Shown here in pieces: positions 11,767-23,114 of a stretch of 64,000 nt of DNA. Position 1 is the first letter of the stretch. Each line of letters opens with the position of its first letter. The translations under genes were made by a program, and so were the position numbers. Source of the stretch: Mesostigma viride (lineage: Eukaryota; Streptophyta; Mesostigmatophyceae; Mesostigmatales; Mesostigmataceae). The stretch spans positions 4,592,920-4,656,919 of the forward strand of contig RPFO01000041.1 of assembly GCA_009746045.1 (NCBI GenBank), in the 5' to 3' direction. The notes under the pieces were generated by a model. It was not told where the DNA came from. It made no database searches and saw only the letters and a program-made list of their open reading frames with translations.

Positions 11767-14700
11767 GGATTCGTGGCATGCACTTGTTGTCATTGTGCAG
11801 CGAAGCTGCCATCTATAGTGCTATGACATCCTCTGCATCGAGGCTGCCAGAGCTCTGGGTGCATTCTACCATTCAATCATGTATTATGTTGTCAATAATG
11901 CATTGTAATAAAAGAGACCGGTGTTAGATGGTCAATAGTTTGCGTGTCCACAATATACAAATGTACTTGAAGGATGTATTGCAATGTCGATCTAAGTGTG
12001 GCAGGTGGCAAGTCACTGCCATTATGCTCATTAACCCTTCAATTGTGTCAACTGGAACCACCAGAACGGACTGAGTATGGGCATCTTAGTAAGTATGAGA
12101 GTATCTAGCCAAATAACATTTTCTGGCCCACCCTTGGAACCAAGGATGCTTTTATATCAAATAACTTTGGGGTCATGTCATTGGTCACATATCTACGCCC
12201 CACAGCTGCTATAAATAGCACCCCCCCCAAGGGGGTACGGTGCAGATGGGGTTCGAGAGATATATAATGCAATATGGACCATTTCTCAAAATCTGCCGAC
12301 CCTGGCCCTTTGAGGGGAGTTTAAGATAATCACAGGCATGCCATAGATGCATTCACAACATGACATGCCATAGAAGTGCACAGGCTAGCTAGCATACAGC
12401 CCAAAATAGCTCAGACCGTTATAACGGGTGCAGTTATTTTGGGGTGTCTTGCTAGCACTACCGTATGGGCATTCAATTCCAACGTGGCACAAAACATCAT
12501 AGATGGCCACACATGGATTCCCAAACACATTTCCAGCTTAAAAGTCACAACAGCATGCTATACAACAAGTATAAAGCTTGTGCCAAGGCCCCAAACCAAG
12601 CGTATAACGGGTTCACAAGGAGCTACATTATCAATGCATCCAACACACTATAAAGCAATTCCAATGATTGGCAATGATAGAAAAAACAAAAGAACTAACC
12701 TGGTTATGCTTCCATGCAAGCAGGCCCTGGCCATTCATGTTTCTTGCATGCATTATGGACGCACAAGCAGAAGGATACCTTGGGCCAGCAAGCCAAGAAG
12801 CAATGCCTAGAGCTGGCCAGAAAACCACTTGTCTCGCTATGTCTGTGCAGGGAAAAGCATCCCGTTATCAAGCCCACCATGTTTAGAGACAATACCAAAC
12901 GCTACTTCACTGGTTTCGTTGAAGCCTCAGCTAATAGCAATCAAATCTGGTCCAAAATCTGCGTGACATAGTGGTATTCCCCAACCATCACAAGCGAACG
13001 CGTACAAGCACTAAAGCAACAAAACGACAAGCAAAAACCATCGGTTACATGTCTACAACTAGTTTATAAACGATAGGACGACTTGGTACTGTAATGTCTA
13101 CACGCTAACACGTTAATACGTACCAGGTTGAAACCGCAGATTACCTGCTGTGCGGGAGCCATCACTCCCACCTCACGGACATAGCCTCGAACCTTTCCTG
13201 GCCGTCATCGCTAATAAAACATGTCAAGAATAACGTAACAAGTCTATCCACGCGCAAATATATGGACGTTTGCTGCCGAACAACAGGTAGCATACGCACT
13301 GTCACCGCCTGACCGCTGACAGGATCTGCCGCACCGATTAGAACCTAGAGACATACTTGCGCACATCCAGACGCTTGACGGCCAGAGATATAACCTTTAT
13401 AACACTCAAGGATAATTACTACAAGATTTGAGTTCAAAATTCCAAGCCATGCTCTCGTACCAGTCATTTGCCTGCACCGCCATAGCCGCGGACGTCAATT
13501 ATTTTCATTCACGTCGGTCCCGTTTGACCATGGTACCCCCCCAACTTTGATCGAGTATATCTCCCTGGCCAGTTGTCCAAAGTACGGTCTGAATAGTGCC
13601 AGGCATAGCTTACGTCTAGATCTTTCGATCCCCCCAGGTTTGACCGTTGAATTATTTTTGGCGCGGCGCCTGGTTCTGCCACAAACTCAGTCCGTTAGAG
13701 TGGCGCGAGTTCAACTGGCGCCACGAAAACGGACTCAGTACAAATTAAGGGTTAATGAATAGCAGAGAGCATAGTACATAGTAACATTTGTTGGATGCAG
13801 GGCCACACATCCTTAGAATACCCCGTACTTTAAGCCTTGGCCTCAATAATACCCCGTACTTTTTTAGCACAATTTCAAAATACCCCGTATGCCGTACTGC
13901 GTATTTTTTCGCGTATTTTTGACCCCTCGCAAAAATACCTGTATTTTTACAGTACGCAAGGGTTTTACCGAGTACCCCGTACTGCCGTACAGACCAACAC
14001 GGTGCCTGACCTTGTTTGACTATGCTAGGGAGGCATAGAGCCATGTTATTTGGTTCCCTGAATTTATTGGTCTTTGCCCGCATGGTAATTGCAGTGGATA
14101 TGCATTTAGACCGCGCATGGGGCCAAGGGGGGAGGCTTCTGCACGGTAGGCGACAGCCCCTGCCCTTGATGAAAGCAAAAGGAGAAAACCAGTATCACCG
14201 GGGGTGTACACTAGCTTGTTCCCACAACTGGTTGTGCTGCCACCCATATACAAGAGGTCTAGTATAGGCTGCCTAAACCCCTGATCGCATCCTCCCATCA
14301 ACACTGGGAAGATCCAAGCACAAACCAAGCGGGCAAGAAGCTAGCAAGGGCAAGAGGGCGTCAACATTACCGCTGATAGCTTGCAAACGCCCACTCCGTG
14401 TTTCCATGTGCAAACACCATGCGATATAAGGAGGTAGAGACTCGACCTCCCAGGCAAACACACAACAATTCCTGCTCATCGTCTCAATGAACGGACTAGA
14501 GGCCATCGGCCACAGCACCGAACGGTGCACGTCTCATCAATTGACCAACAAGGAGACAACGTTAAAAAAAATCGTGGGCAAAGCCTCTTGCAACAAAGTG
14601 CCAAAACAGCACAAAAACTCGGCAAACTGGCTCCAGATTCCAGCCCAGCCCAGTAAAAATCAAAACAACACTTCATGCCAGCCCGACGCTGCTTCCCGAC

Positions 14701-15501
14701 ATTCACAAACTAACAAACCCATCAAATAACCAGCTATAGCTATTATCAGAATGGCAGACTTGACAGACTTCATGCCACTACTACGTCAAACGTAGAAGAG
14801 CAAGTCCACCACCCGGGAAATAACTTGCCAGGAAGCCAAAAAATAAGTCACACATGCCACCGCGCTTCGTAAAAGAGCGAACGGCTTCACAAACAACTGC
14901 GGGCACCAGCTGGAAAGAAAACTCCTAAAGCAATCCAGCTGAAAGCACAAGTGTCCGTGGTTCCGCATCACAGGCCGACAAACTGAGCACGATCTCAGGC
15001 TCCGGCAGTCACGGAAAACAACGAACTTCTAAAAGGACTGCCGCCGAATCAGCAAACTGTCGCCACAGCGACGAGCCCAGCAAATCTAGCGATGCCAGGC
15101 AATATGGCGGAAGCAAAACATAGTAGACAACCATACTTCGGCCTTAATTCCCGCCTACTCAACCGACAAGAAAAGGCGGAACCCGGCAAACATTAACAAA
15201 CCTTGCCGCTGCCCGCGGACAACACAAGCCGTTAACAAGGTGGCACCCACTGCCGACACCGGCACCAACGCCAGGCAATACTGGGCCTTCGTGAAACCAG
15301 GGTAGGAATCGGACCAGCATAACAACGGCACCAAAGCCGTAACAACTAGCTCAAGGATTTTCAAAGGCTATCAACCCCTTGGCCTCGCCACCAAAATCAG
15401 CATCATCATCCGCTGATTTCAACATGCATAATTATGCACGAACGTAGCAAACCGAAAACTGCCTGCCCCGGATTCCAAAAAGGACAGACTAGTATAGTAC
15501 T
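11767..15501. other. Non-coding interior of the LARD-like element, second part
   Basis: No coding domain is recognised. The subregion 13810-14000 carries a cluster of TACCCCGTACT words and variants (ACCCCGTA, CCGTACTG). A C run (ACCCCCCCCAAGGGGG) lies at about 12220-12235. The last 30 bases before the LTR hold no TGG primer-binding site. Confidence 0.5.
13810..14000. repeat. Cluster of ACCCCGTACT words
   Basis: ACCCCGTACT or a one-base variant occurs about four times within 190 bases, interspersed with GTATTTTT and CGTATTTTT words. It may be a degenerate tandem array or a small inserted element. The ends are not defined. Confidence 0.45.
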
Positions 15502-16064
15502 TGTTACGCTGCAGCTCGGCTTGCCCAAATCCAGGTGACGAATATTGAACATGAGGATGCCATGACACATATGTTCATCATAAGGCCTTCCATCATTAGT
15601 GAAATATATTCGGCACAGCCAACTCGCGTTGACCGCTGCCAACGCGAGGCTACAATTAAGTTGTAAAGCTTGCTACCGACCATGCGCGTCTGCAAACATA
15701 TACTTGCGCATCCGTGAACTTACGCACGGAATGCGTTGCGCGTACGGCCCTGCCACGCTGGCAGGCTACTCGCGCATGTCGGAATAACAATCTCAATGCT
15801 GAATCTGGACGGACATATTCAGCATAATGCGGGGCACCCAAAAGGCCCCGCCTGCGGCCGGCGGAAAGACCAATGTCACTAGGCCGCACCGGCTGAGTTA
15901 GCACAAAACTGCATACTGCGGCCACATTGCACGGCGGCATAGCACCACATGGCGCCACAACTACGAGCCACGTGGCACAGCGACATTGTGCCACGTGTCA
16001 GCAAATGATTGGCCGCTACTTGATATTTCACATCTGACCTATCTGTGATATCTGGACCCTAACA
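15502..16064 (-). repeat. 5' LTR of the LARD-like element
   Basis: This 563-bp uninterrupted LTR starts TGTTACGCTGCAG and ends GGACCCTAACA on the + strand. CCAGC follows directly, and LINE ORF1 coding resumes there. Confidence 0.85.
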
Positions 16065-16758
16065 CCAGCCCCCGCGTCCGATATTACCGGGCAACTGCAG
16101 GACCTCGCACAGTCTTTTACGACCGTGCAGGGCGACATTAAGGTCCTGACGGAGGCGTCTGCAGCTGTGACAGCACAATTGCTGGAGCTGAAGAAAGCCC
16201 TGGCAGGCCCCGCCAAAACAACCACGTTTGCCGACGTTACCGGCAAGCAGTTGACCACCATTGTTCAACAGGCGGCCAAGTCTGCCGCTACCGCTGCGGT
16301 CACCCAGAATGCAGTGCAGCAACGCCAACGCAATATGGTAATCAAAAGCTTCCAGAAAGGCGAGGCACATGAGACACTGAGCACACTCACTTGCCGAGGA
16401 GCTGCGAGGCCCAGCGTTTCTGGGGAAGCTGCAGCTCCAGAACCGTGTTGCCATTGAACGTGCCATTCGGCTGCCAGGCCCTCTGGGCCTGGTCGTCGTC
16501 ACCATGGCCTCCATGCACGACAATCGCCTCGTGCTGGGAGCACGTCGTCTGCTCCAGCGCGGTGACTTCAGCCTCGACGAGGACTACACGCCGGCTCAAC
16601 TGAAGGCGAGGAGCGCGGTGTGGAACAGCACCATCGTCCAGGAGACCAAGCAGTTCGAGACCACGGGTAAGCGCATTGAGTTGCGTCTGCTTCAGGATGG
16701 CTCCTTTGCAGCATTCTTTGATGGGAAACATCTTAAAGGTGTTCAGATTAACACCCCC
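16065..16758 (+). pseudogene. LINE ORF1, C-terminal part
   Basis: ORF1 resumes in the same frame as 4931-5361. It first encodes a helical stretch (DLAQSFTTVQGDIKVLTE), then FADVTGKQLTTIVQQAAKSA, then QRQRNMVIKSFQKG. Near 16385-16390 one extra base shifts the frame, and coding continues as LAEELRGPAFLGKLQLQ and on to FDGKHLKGVQIN. The end resembles LINE ORF1 RNA-binding regions. The copia element at 16759 cuts it ten or more codons before its stop, which lies at 43352-43354 (after SGGVRR). A second fragment of the same family is at 57806-58170. Confidence 0.7.
16754..16758 (+). repeat. Target-site duplication CCCCC (left)
   Basis: CCCCC at the left flank recurs at 43274-43278 after the last LTR. 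LINE ORF1 has a single run of five C, and the reading frame (N-T-P-G) is restored on joining. The flanking bases differ from the element ends, so both ends are fixed to the base. Confidence 0.85.
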
Positions 16759-17373
16759 AGTTAACGTAAAGGATTTACGTTAGATGGATAGAGATTGTTA
16801 CGCTCTTTCCAACGGCACCTTGAACGCCTCATTTGGTTACGGGACGTAAAAGTTATGACGTTTCCTAGGCTGTGCCGACAGTACCCGGCGCGCCACTGTG
16901 GGCGCGTACGGACACAGGATGTACAAGTGTCACTATGACAGTCCGCAGGACGTTGACAGGACTTGTACAGGACTTGATGGTCAATTGATAGGTAGGCGTG
17001 CTGTAGCGCGCCAGGACCTAGGAGACAATTGATGCTGAGTAGTGTACGGATAGGTCCACAGGACTAGCCGTATGGACAATTGATAGATCTGCGCGCCAAA
17101 GGCGTACCAGAGTCTGTGTAATCAATTGATTGACAGTTCAGCTGTGACAGAGCAGCTGAATACTTGGACGCGTCCCTAGCAAGCTATATGTATGACTTGG
17201 TAGCTCTAGGACGCTAGTTCTTGCGTGCACGCTCTCTTGGCACTGCGACCCTGTCGCCTGTGCTGCGTGCAGTCTTGGAAGTGACGTGACTTACGTCTGT
17301 GTTCCTTATTCTTAATAAAGGCAACATTTCCTGCAAGAACCATGGCGGAATTCTACACTACACTCTCACAACT
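16759..17373 (+). repeat. 5' LTR of copia-A copy I
   Basis: It starts AGTTAACG and ends CACAACT, so the ends are AGTT...AACT. The first 30 bases form a hairpin (TAACGTAAA, GGA, TTTACGTTA). A TATATGTA near 17185 and an AATAAA near 17317 could serve as promoter and poly(A) signal. It differs from the 3' LTR at about 17010 (G/T) and 17148 (G/A). Confidence 0.85.
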
Positions 17374-17397
17374 CGTATTACTCGCCTTTTCACGATC

Positions 17398-18147
17398 ATG
17401 CCAAATTCCGAAGAATTCCGCATTCCCACCGACGAGGAGGTAGCTGCTCCGCCGGCCGATCCATTACCGGCAACACGTCCGCGTGAGCCGCAGCCGGCTG
17501 CTCCATCGTGGCAACAACTTCTTGACGAAGTCACGATTTCCCTCGACGAGTTACATCGTCGACAGCGAGCAGCGCTCCCGTTGCTGGGAGATTTTCCCGA
17601 GGACCCCCGCCTGCCGCAGCTGGTGCCGGCAATTCGCGGCCCATTAGACCAGATCCGAAATATTCTTTCGGCTTTTACGGTCCAGGTCCGTGGCGGCCTG
17701 CGTTCGGTGAACGAAGTAACCACCGCCATTGAGGAGGTGGATAACGCAATTTCCTCACTCACCGGGTACCAGCGCAACTTGCAAAACTGGGCCTCGACGC
17801 GCACGGGGGGCGCGCCGGTGGTCACTACAAATTTGTTTCAAGACCTCGCGTTGCTTTCGCTGCTTACTCGCGGCGTTCGCACACGCGAGCGCCAGGTCCT
17901 CATAAACCTGGTCGCATTTCTCTCAGCCTTGCGTGAGTGAATACCAGCGGGCTGGGAGCTTCTTTCAATTTTTACGCATCCTCTTCGCCTTGTCGCGCGT
18001 CGGCGTATTGCAATCTTCGTTCCGACGCAAAACCCGGCGACCACATCGGTTTTGATCCATACCGGTGCGGGTCCGGCTCACACGCCAGAGATGGAGGATC
18101 CGGAGTATGCGTATGAGTACTGTGATTTCAGGGGCCTTGACTACTAA
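17398..18147 (+). pseudogene. copia-A ORF0, copy I (one nonsense codon)
   Basis: The frame opens at ATG 17398, 25 bases after the LTR, with MPNSEEFRIPTDEE. TGA at 17938-17940 replaces the TGG codon found in copy II (after VRE). The rest of the frame remains open to TAA 18145-18147, ending YCDFRGLDY as in copy II. The predicted full protein would be 249 residues: an acidic, Pro-rich N-terminus and then helix-rich segments (LDQIRNILSAFTVQVRGGL, VTTAIEEVDNAISSL) that look coiled-coil-like. No domain is recognised. It precedes gag by about 165 bases. Its preservation between copies argues it is a real gene of the element. Confidence 0.65.
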
Positions 18148-18313
18148 ACGTCGGCCAATTTTATCCAGTGCTGGTCGGCACTTCGTCGACTTTTCAACGG
18201 CGTTTCGCGGGGGCGGCGGCGACACCGGTGCAGGCGGCATAGTCGACAGTTCTACATACTTTTTTTTTTGCTGCTTTGCTCAGGTGTTCTTAGTCGACAG
18301 CTTGTAGTACACC

Positions 18314-19423
18314 ATGGCCGACGGGCGCCGCAGCAAGGGTGCCCCAGCCAGTGGTAATAATGGAGGTGCAGGTAGTGGGACCGCCCACGTAGATGATGTG
18401 GGGGTTACCGGCGAGATTACCAATGTACCTATTAATAATAATACACATGCTGTCTCTGGATATGATCTCACCACACAGGGTCTCCTTATTGTTAATCAGT
18501 TGCAACCTGTCACTTCAGACTCAAAGCCAAAGCAGGCAGAGGAGTTTGTGGAAGGACTAGAGGGGTTTCCAAGCTTGTACGGTGGTACAAACTATTATCA
18601 GATCTGGATAGGCAGCCAGACTTTTGGCAAGTGCACAGATCAGATTAAAGACCTCACTAGGGAGTGCAAGAAGGCCAACAAGGCCTGGGCAGTCTACGTG
18701 GCAGAGCTGAGGGAGCTGCTAGAGGATCAACGGAAGAAAGTGGGGATCCATTGGCAGGATAAATACCAAGGGTGGGAGGTCAAAGGAGACCTCATCCAGA
18801 ATTTTCTCAACTATTGTAAAATGGTTGAGGAGGGCAGGGCTCATGGCTTTAATGTAGCTGACAGCATTGCCCTGACTAACTGGCTGAAGGTTTCTGGGCT
18901 GGACAAGGCAACACGTGGCTCTTTAAAGGTCATGTGTGCCCCACACTCTACCCTGAAGGCCTATAAGGTCATCATCAAACAAGCACTCGAGGCAGAGGAG
19001 CTGTTTGAGGGTGGAGTGCCAGCTGTGAAGGCTACCCATGCAGGTGGGCGTGCCCAGGGGGGTTCCAGAGCGTCTGAGGCTGACAGAAGCCAAGGAGGGC
19101 GTGGGGGCAACCATAACAAGCGGAAGGCCAGCCGTTCACCCGACCCTGACTGGCAATCACATGCCAAGTCGGTGTTCAGGAGGGTGGGTGGCAAGCCCAA
19201 GCAGGGTAACGCGTCTGACAACGGGGGTGGAGGCCAGGGCAAATCCAAGGTTCAATGCTACCTGTGCAAGGGGTGGGGGCATATCAAGAAGGAGTGTCCC
19301 AGCTTCAAGAAGTCCCAGGGCCAGGGCAGCAACAAGAATAACAACAACAAAAACAACAAGAACAAGTCCCAGGCAGGCCAGCCTTCAAAGGGCAGTCAAC
19401 AAGAAGACAACAAGGAGCAGTGA
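18314..19423 (+). CDS. gag: copia-A Gag, copy I, with CCHC zinc knuckle
   Basis: The 369-residue frame starts at ATG 18314 in a good context (CACCATGG). Residues about 70-235 are the helical Gag core (ELRELLEDQRKKVGIHW, IQNFLNYCKMVEEG). Residues about 240-310 are basic and Gly-rich. A single zinc knuckle C-YL-C-KGWG-H-IKKE-C lies at residues 315-328, followed by an Asn/Lys/Gln-rich tail. Gag would form the virus-like particle in the cytoplasm and bind element RNA through the knuckle. It ends CAG-TGA-CTG; the same frame stays open for another 47 codons to a TGA that overlaps the pol ATG (ATGA at 19564). The frame is intact here, whereas copy II is frameshifted. Confidence 0.85.
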   Translation: MADGRRSKGAPASGNNGGAGSGTAHVDDVGVTGEITNVPINNNTHAVSGYDLTTQGLLIVNQLQPVTSDSKPKQAEEFVEGLEGFPSLYGGTNYYQIWIGSQTFGKCTDQIKDLTRECKKANKAWAVYVAELRELLEDQRKKVGIHWQDKYQGWEVKGDLIQNFLNYCKMVEEGRAHGFNVADSIALTNWLKVSGLDKATRGSLKVMCAPHSTLKAYKVIIKQALEAEELFEGGVPAVKATHAGGRAQGGSRASEADRSQGGRGGNHNKRKASRSPDPDWQSHAKSVFRRVGGKPKQGNASDNGGGGQGKSKVQCYLCKGWGHIKKECPSFKKSQGQGSNKNNNNKNNKNKSQAGQPSKGSQQEDNKEQ

Positions 19424-19563
19424 CTGTCTGAGGCAACCCCTACACACCTTAATTCACCCAGGGGGGAGGCCAGGTGCTCCAATGCAGATTTTATATCTGG
19501 GCAACAAGAGGGTGATCTCCAGGTTCAGGTGGCCCCAGGTCACCTGGAGAGGTACAGGTTCCT

Positions 19564-22500
19564 ATGAAGACGTCCTTGACAGCTGGTGCAGCTGTAAGAA
19601 TGTCTGACCCCATGCATCCTCGTGCTGGGCACGAGGGTGGACCTCTCATTTTGAGAGAAACCAATGTACAACCACAGAGGGGTGTGAAGGCCTCTGGTGG
19701 TATGCATGTGGTCCCTGCTGGCGGTCCAGGTGTTGGGCATGAGCAGGGTGACTCAGGCTCTGAGTCAGAACAGGATGGAAGTCAGCATGGTGATGCTGGA
19801 CAACCTGACAGCACAGTCCTGACTGTGCCAGGGACTGCTTCCTCCGTGTACCAGGAGTTGGGTGCCCGAATCCACAACATGTTTGGGCATGCCACTTCTC
19901 TGTCAAACAACTTTGCCTTCCGTATGGGCAGGGCACCCCTTCTTAAGGCGTGCCAGCAAGCTGCCTCACGGTGTAAGTGCCAGTTGTCCTCCAACAAGCC
20001 CAGGAAATCACATGCCAAAGCTCTACCTCAGAGCATTGGTGATCTGCAGTGTGATATCCAACACATCAGGGGCATGCAACTGTTGGTGTGCGTGGACAGG
20101 TACACAAAGTACAAGGTGCTAGAGCATTTACCTTCTATGAAGAACAGGTACTTGCTGGCTGCCCTGCAGAATGTAAGAGCCAAGTTTCCTACCACAAGGA
20201 TCCAGGTGGACATGCAGTTTCAGCATCTCAAGGGTGATCCCACCCTTCCTGAGTTGCTGGTTACACCTAGGGAGGCTCATGGGCAGCAGGGTGCTATAGA
20301 GAGGGCAATCCAGGAGGTCAAGAAATTGATCATCTCTGAAGACTGGGTACCCTTGTCTGCACCTGCACTTGTCAGGAGTGCATGGTTGAGGAACGTGGAG
20401 CAGCAGCTGAACAGCAGGGTCAATTTCTACTATGATGGAGTTGCTGTCAGCCCAATGGGTCTATATCATGGCCTGTGCCCCCACATGTGCTGGAGGGCTG
20501 GAAACATGCTGCACATGTCACCTTTGCCAAGCTGAGGGAGAAGGACCGGGGTTGGAAGATGCTGGAGCCAACAGTGGGTCAGAAGGTTAGCTTGGAAGGA
20601 ACCTAGCCTTTATGGCAAACGTGGTAGCTGGAGTCCTGGGGTGGTTACCCAGGTTGATGAAGCTAGCCACGCATGCTTGGTCAGCATGGAGGACGAACCA
20701 AAGCATGTACACCGGCTGAGTTGGTCATATGTCAAGCCTAACCTGATGAATGAGGGCAGTCAGGCACAAGGCTCACAGGATCTGCAGGATTTTCAGGTCC
20801 CAAGTGACATCACTGACGCAACGACCACATCTGTTGCAGGGGAATCTGTCAGCCCTGGCCAGGTTGCAGAGGTACTTGTTGAACAGGCTGCAAGGTCAAC
20901 AGCTGGGGAGTCAACTGTCAAGCCCAAGGCTCTAACCAAGCCCAGGGGGACTAGTTTGGCTGGATTGATTGGGGCTCTGCAAAGGGCCAAGAAGCAGCCC
21001 AAGGTAGCCAAGCTCAGGTGGCATGGCAATCTGGGGCTGGACACTGCCTTAGAGGTAGACACTAATTCTCAGGTTTCCATCATTGGGACCAGAGCTGCAG
21101 CAGGGTACAGCATGACTGAACCCAGCTATCAGTTTGTGTCTGACTTCAGTGGCGGGGTACACGTGAAGGTACTGGGTGAGGTATCTATTCCTATCCTTGG
21201 ACAGGACACTGCATTTTGTGTCTTGGAGGGCTATCAGGGACCTGCTCTTCTGGGGCAGAATTTCCTATGCCAGGATGGGGTAGTGATCACGTCCTCTCTC
21301 CTGACTAAGGAAGGGGCTGGTCAGGTCCCACTGATTAATTTCAGGACCACTCACCTATCACGTGCAGTAACCAGGACGGTTAAGCGTGTGCAAGTGTGCC
21401 AGGGGCAGGAGCCCTTGGTTGATGACCTCATACTGCCAGCTGCTAGTCATCCAAGCAGTTTGGGCATTGGTCCTCACTCACTTGCTGGACACAGCCCTAT
21501 CAACTACCAAGGCCTGGTGAAGCTCATGTCCTCTCCCATTATGTGTCCCCAGGTCACACTGGGTCTGATTAAATCTGGGGAGGACTGGATCTCCAAGAAA
21601 TGCGTGGAACCTGTCAATGACCTGCCTCCTGCACGACGTCTACTCAAGCTCAAGTTTGTCATCAAGATGAAGGAGGTGGACGGGGTCAAGGTACCACATG
21701 TCAGGCCAGTGCTGAATGAGTTCAAGGGTACTGGTGAGTGCACTGCTGAGGAGTTGTATACCCCTGGCATGCTGCATGACACTTGGAGGCTGCTGCTGTG
21801 TGTATTTCTAGGCCTTCTCAACAAGGGCTTGGACTATGGCTCAGTGGTGGTAGACTTCAAGAGGGCATTTCTGGAGGGGGATGCAGATGTGGCACAGGAA
21901 AAGTGGGAGGGCAAGACGCCTTTCTATGTTAGGGTGCCTGCTGTATGGAAAAGGGACATCCACACGGAGTTCCTTAAAATCCTCAAGGGCCTGGAGGGCC
22001 TGAGGTCAAGTCCAATAATCTGGAGGGAGACTCTCAACCGTTTCCTGAAGGAGCATTGCAACTTGAAGGTCTCTCCTGTAGACCCCTGTCTGTTTCTGGG
22101 GCAATGGGAAGGCCTACCAGTGTATGCTTCGCTGCACGGGGATGACCTACATCTGATAGCTCCCACGTCGTGGCTTAAGGAGCTGATCTCCATCATTAAG
22201 TCCAAGTTTCCTCTGGGTAGGGAGCAATGGCAGGTGGAGAATGAGCCTCTGCTGTTTGTGGGCATGGAGGCCACACTGGTGAAGAAGGGGGGGAGTGGCG
22301 TATGCTGCTGGTGGGGGGCAATGATTATCAAGAGACCCTCATTAGCAAGCTTCCTCCAACCATCACACAGGCACTGTGTCCTATGGTGAGGGGCATGGTT
22401 GCTTGGGTGGCAGGCATTTCCAGGCCAGACCTTATGGTCATAGCCAGGTTGCCTGATGACATGCTGGTGGAGCTAGGGTCTGCCAAGGTGGCTGATCAGG

Positions 22501-23045
22501 TCAGGGCTTCATCTGGCATTCTGTTGTCTGCAGTGGATTTATCACAACCCATTTGCATGGAGCTGTATGTGGATAGCTCAATGGACAGCAGGCAGGTCTC
22601 CAAGGTCAGGGGCAGGGCTGCAGGGCTCTTTGTGCTCAGACAGGAAGGCCTGGGGAGTTTGGTGAGCTGGTTTAGTCGCCTGCACAAACGGGTGGCTGTC
22701 AGCAGTGATGTGGCAGAATGCAGGGCTATTTGTGAAGGCATTCACACAAGCCTTTATCTGAAGGAGTTGCTTCATCAGATGACTTCTAACACTCCTTGGC
22801 CACTTCAGGTTACCACTCTTCTCAAAACAGACTCCATGGGGATGGTGCAATTTGTGCACAGGCAGATGGCCAGAAGTAGGGACTTGGATTATCTCCTTCT
22901 TAAGGAATTGTCCTCCTTGGCCAATATTGAGCATATCCCTGGGGTTGACAATCCTGCTGATGCTTTGACCAAGCTAGTGCAGAAGGCAGCAGTGCAATAC
23001 AAGGTTCTTCAGTCTCTGATGGACCCATCTCAGCAAGCTGTCTAA
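19564..23045 (+). pseudogene. pol: copia-A Pol, copy I: integrase, protease-like, RT, RNase H
   Basis: The order is as follows. An HHCC zinc region (RIHNMFGHAT ... CQQAASRCKC) comes first. The integrase follows with Asp (QCDIQHIRG), Asp (IQVDMQFQ) and Glu (GQQGAIERAI), then an SH3-like tail (VGQKV). Next is a retropepsin-like domain (LEVDTNSQVSIIG ... ALLGQNFL) in the 20641-22389 frame. RT has VVVDFKRAFLEGD, ASLHGDDLHL and LLFVGMEA. RNase H has LYVDSSMD, SSDVAECRA, KTDSMG and VDNPADALTK. Lesions: a one-base loss near 20477 and a two-base loss near 20586 garble 20480-20590. RT and RNase H lie in different frames, joined at a run of seven G (22287-22293). The element cannot encode active Pol unless shifted. 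Confidence 0.85.
22287..22293 (+). other. G7 run where RT and RNase H frames change (copia-A)
   Basis: The 0 frame reads AAG AAG GGG GGG AGT and goes off into junk. A -1 shift on the G run gives GAG TGG CGT ATG CTG and the RNase H frame. Copy II has the same seven-base run at 30418-30424. Copia-B is continuous at the equivalent place. Confidence 0.6.
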
Positions 23046-23114
23046 GCTGGTGCCTGGTTATAGGGCATTGGAGAGCAGATTGTGTGGTAGTGTCAGCATT
23101 GTGACTGGCATAAT
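23046..23114 (+). other. Start of copia-A 3' untranslated region, copy I
   Basis: This matches copy II (29597-29665, reversed) to the base GGCATAAT, then copia-B begins. The sequence resumes at 41100. ATAAT at 23110-23114 is the left target duplication of copia-B. Confidence 0.85.

Larger units (their letters stand above)
5362..16064 (-). mobile_element. LTR element without gag or pol (LARD-like)
   Basis: Near-identical LTRs of about 565 bp (TGTTA...TAACA) lie at 5362-6152 and 15502-16064, with a 5-bp duplication CCAGC outside. A purine tract (AGGAAAGAAAAAGG) next to the 5362-6152 LTR on the - strand makes that the 3' LTR and the element - strand. The 9.35-kb interior has no gag, integrase, RT or RNase H that I can see, which fits a large retrotransposon derivative mobilised in trans. 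An alternative is an element whose coding interior was replaced. The LTRs differ at roughly a dozen positions, so it is older than the copia elements here. Confidence 0.8.

Noticed and set aside
11212-11793. 193-codon - strand frame as a gene
   Set aside because: It is the complement of the BED/hAT fragment, whose + strand translation has recognisable motifs.
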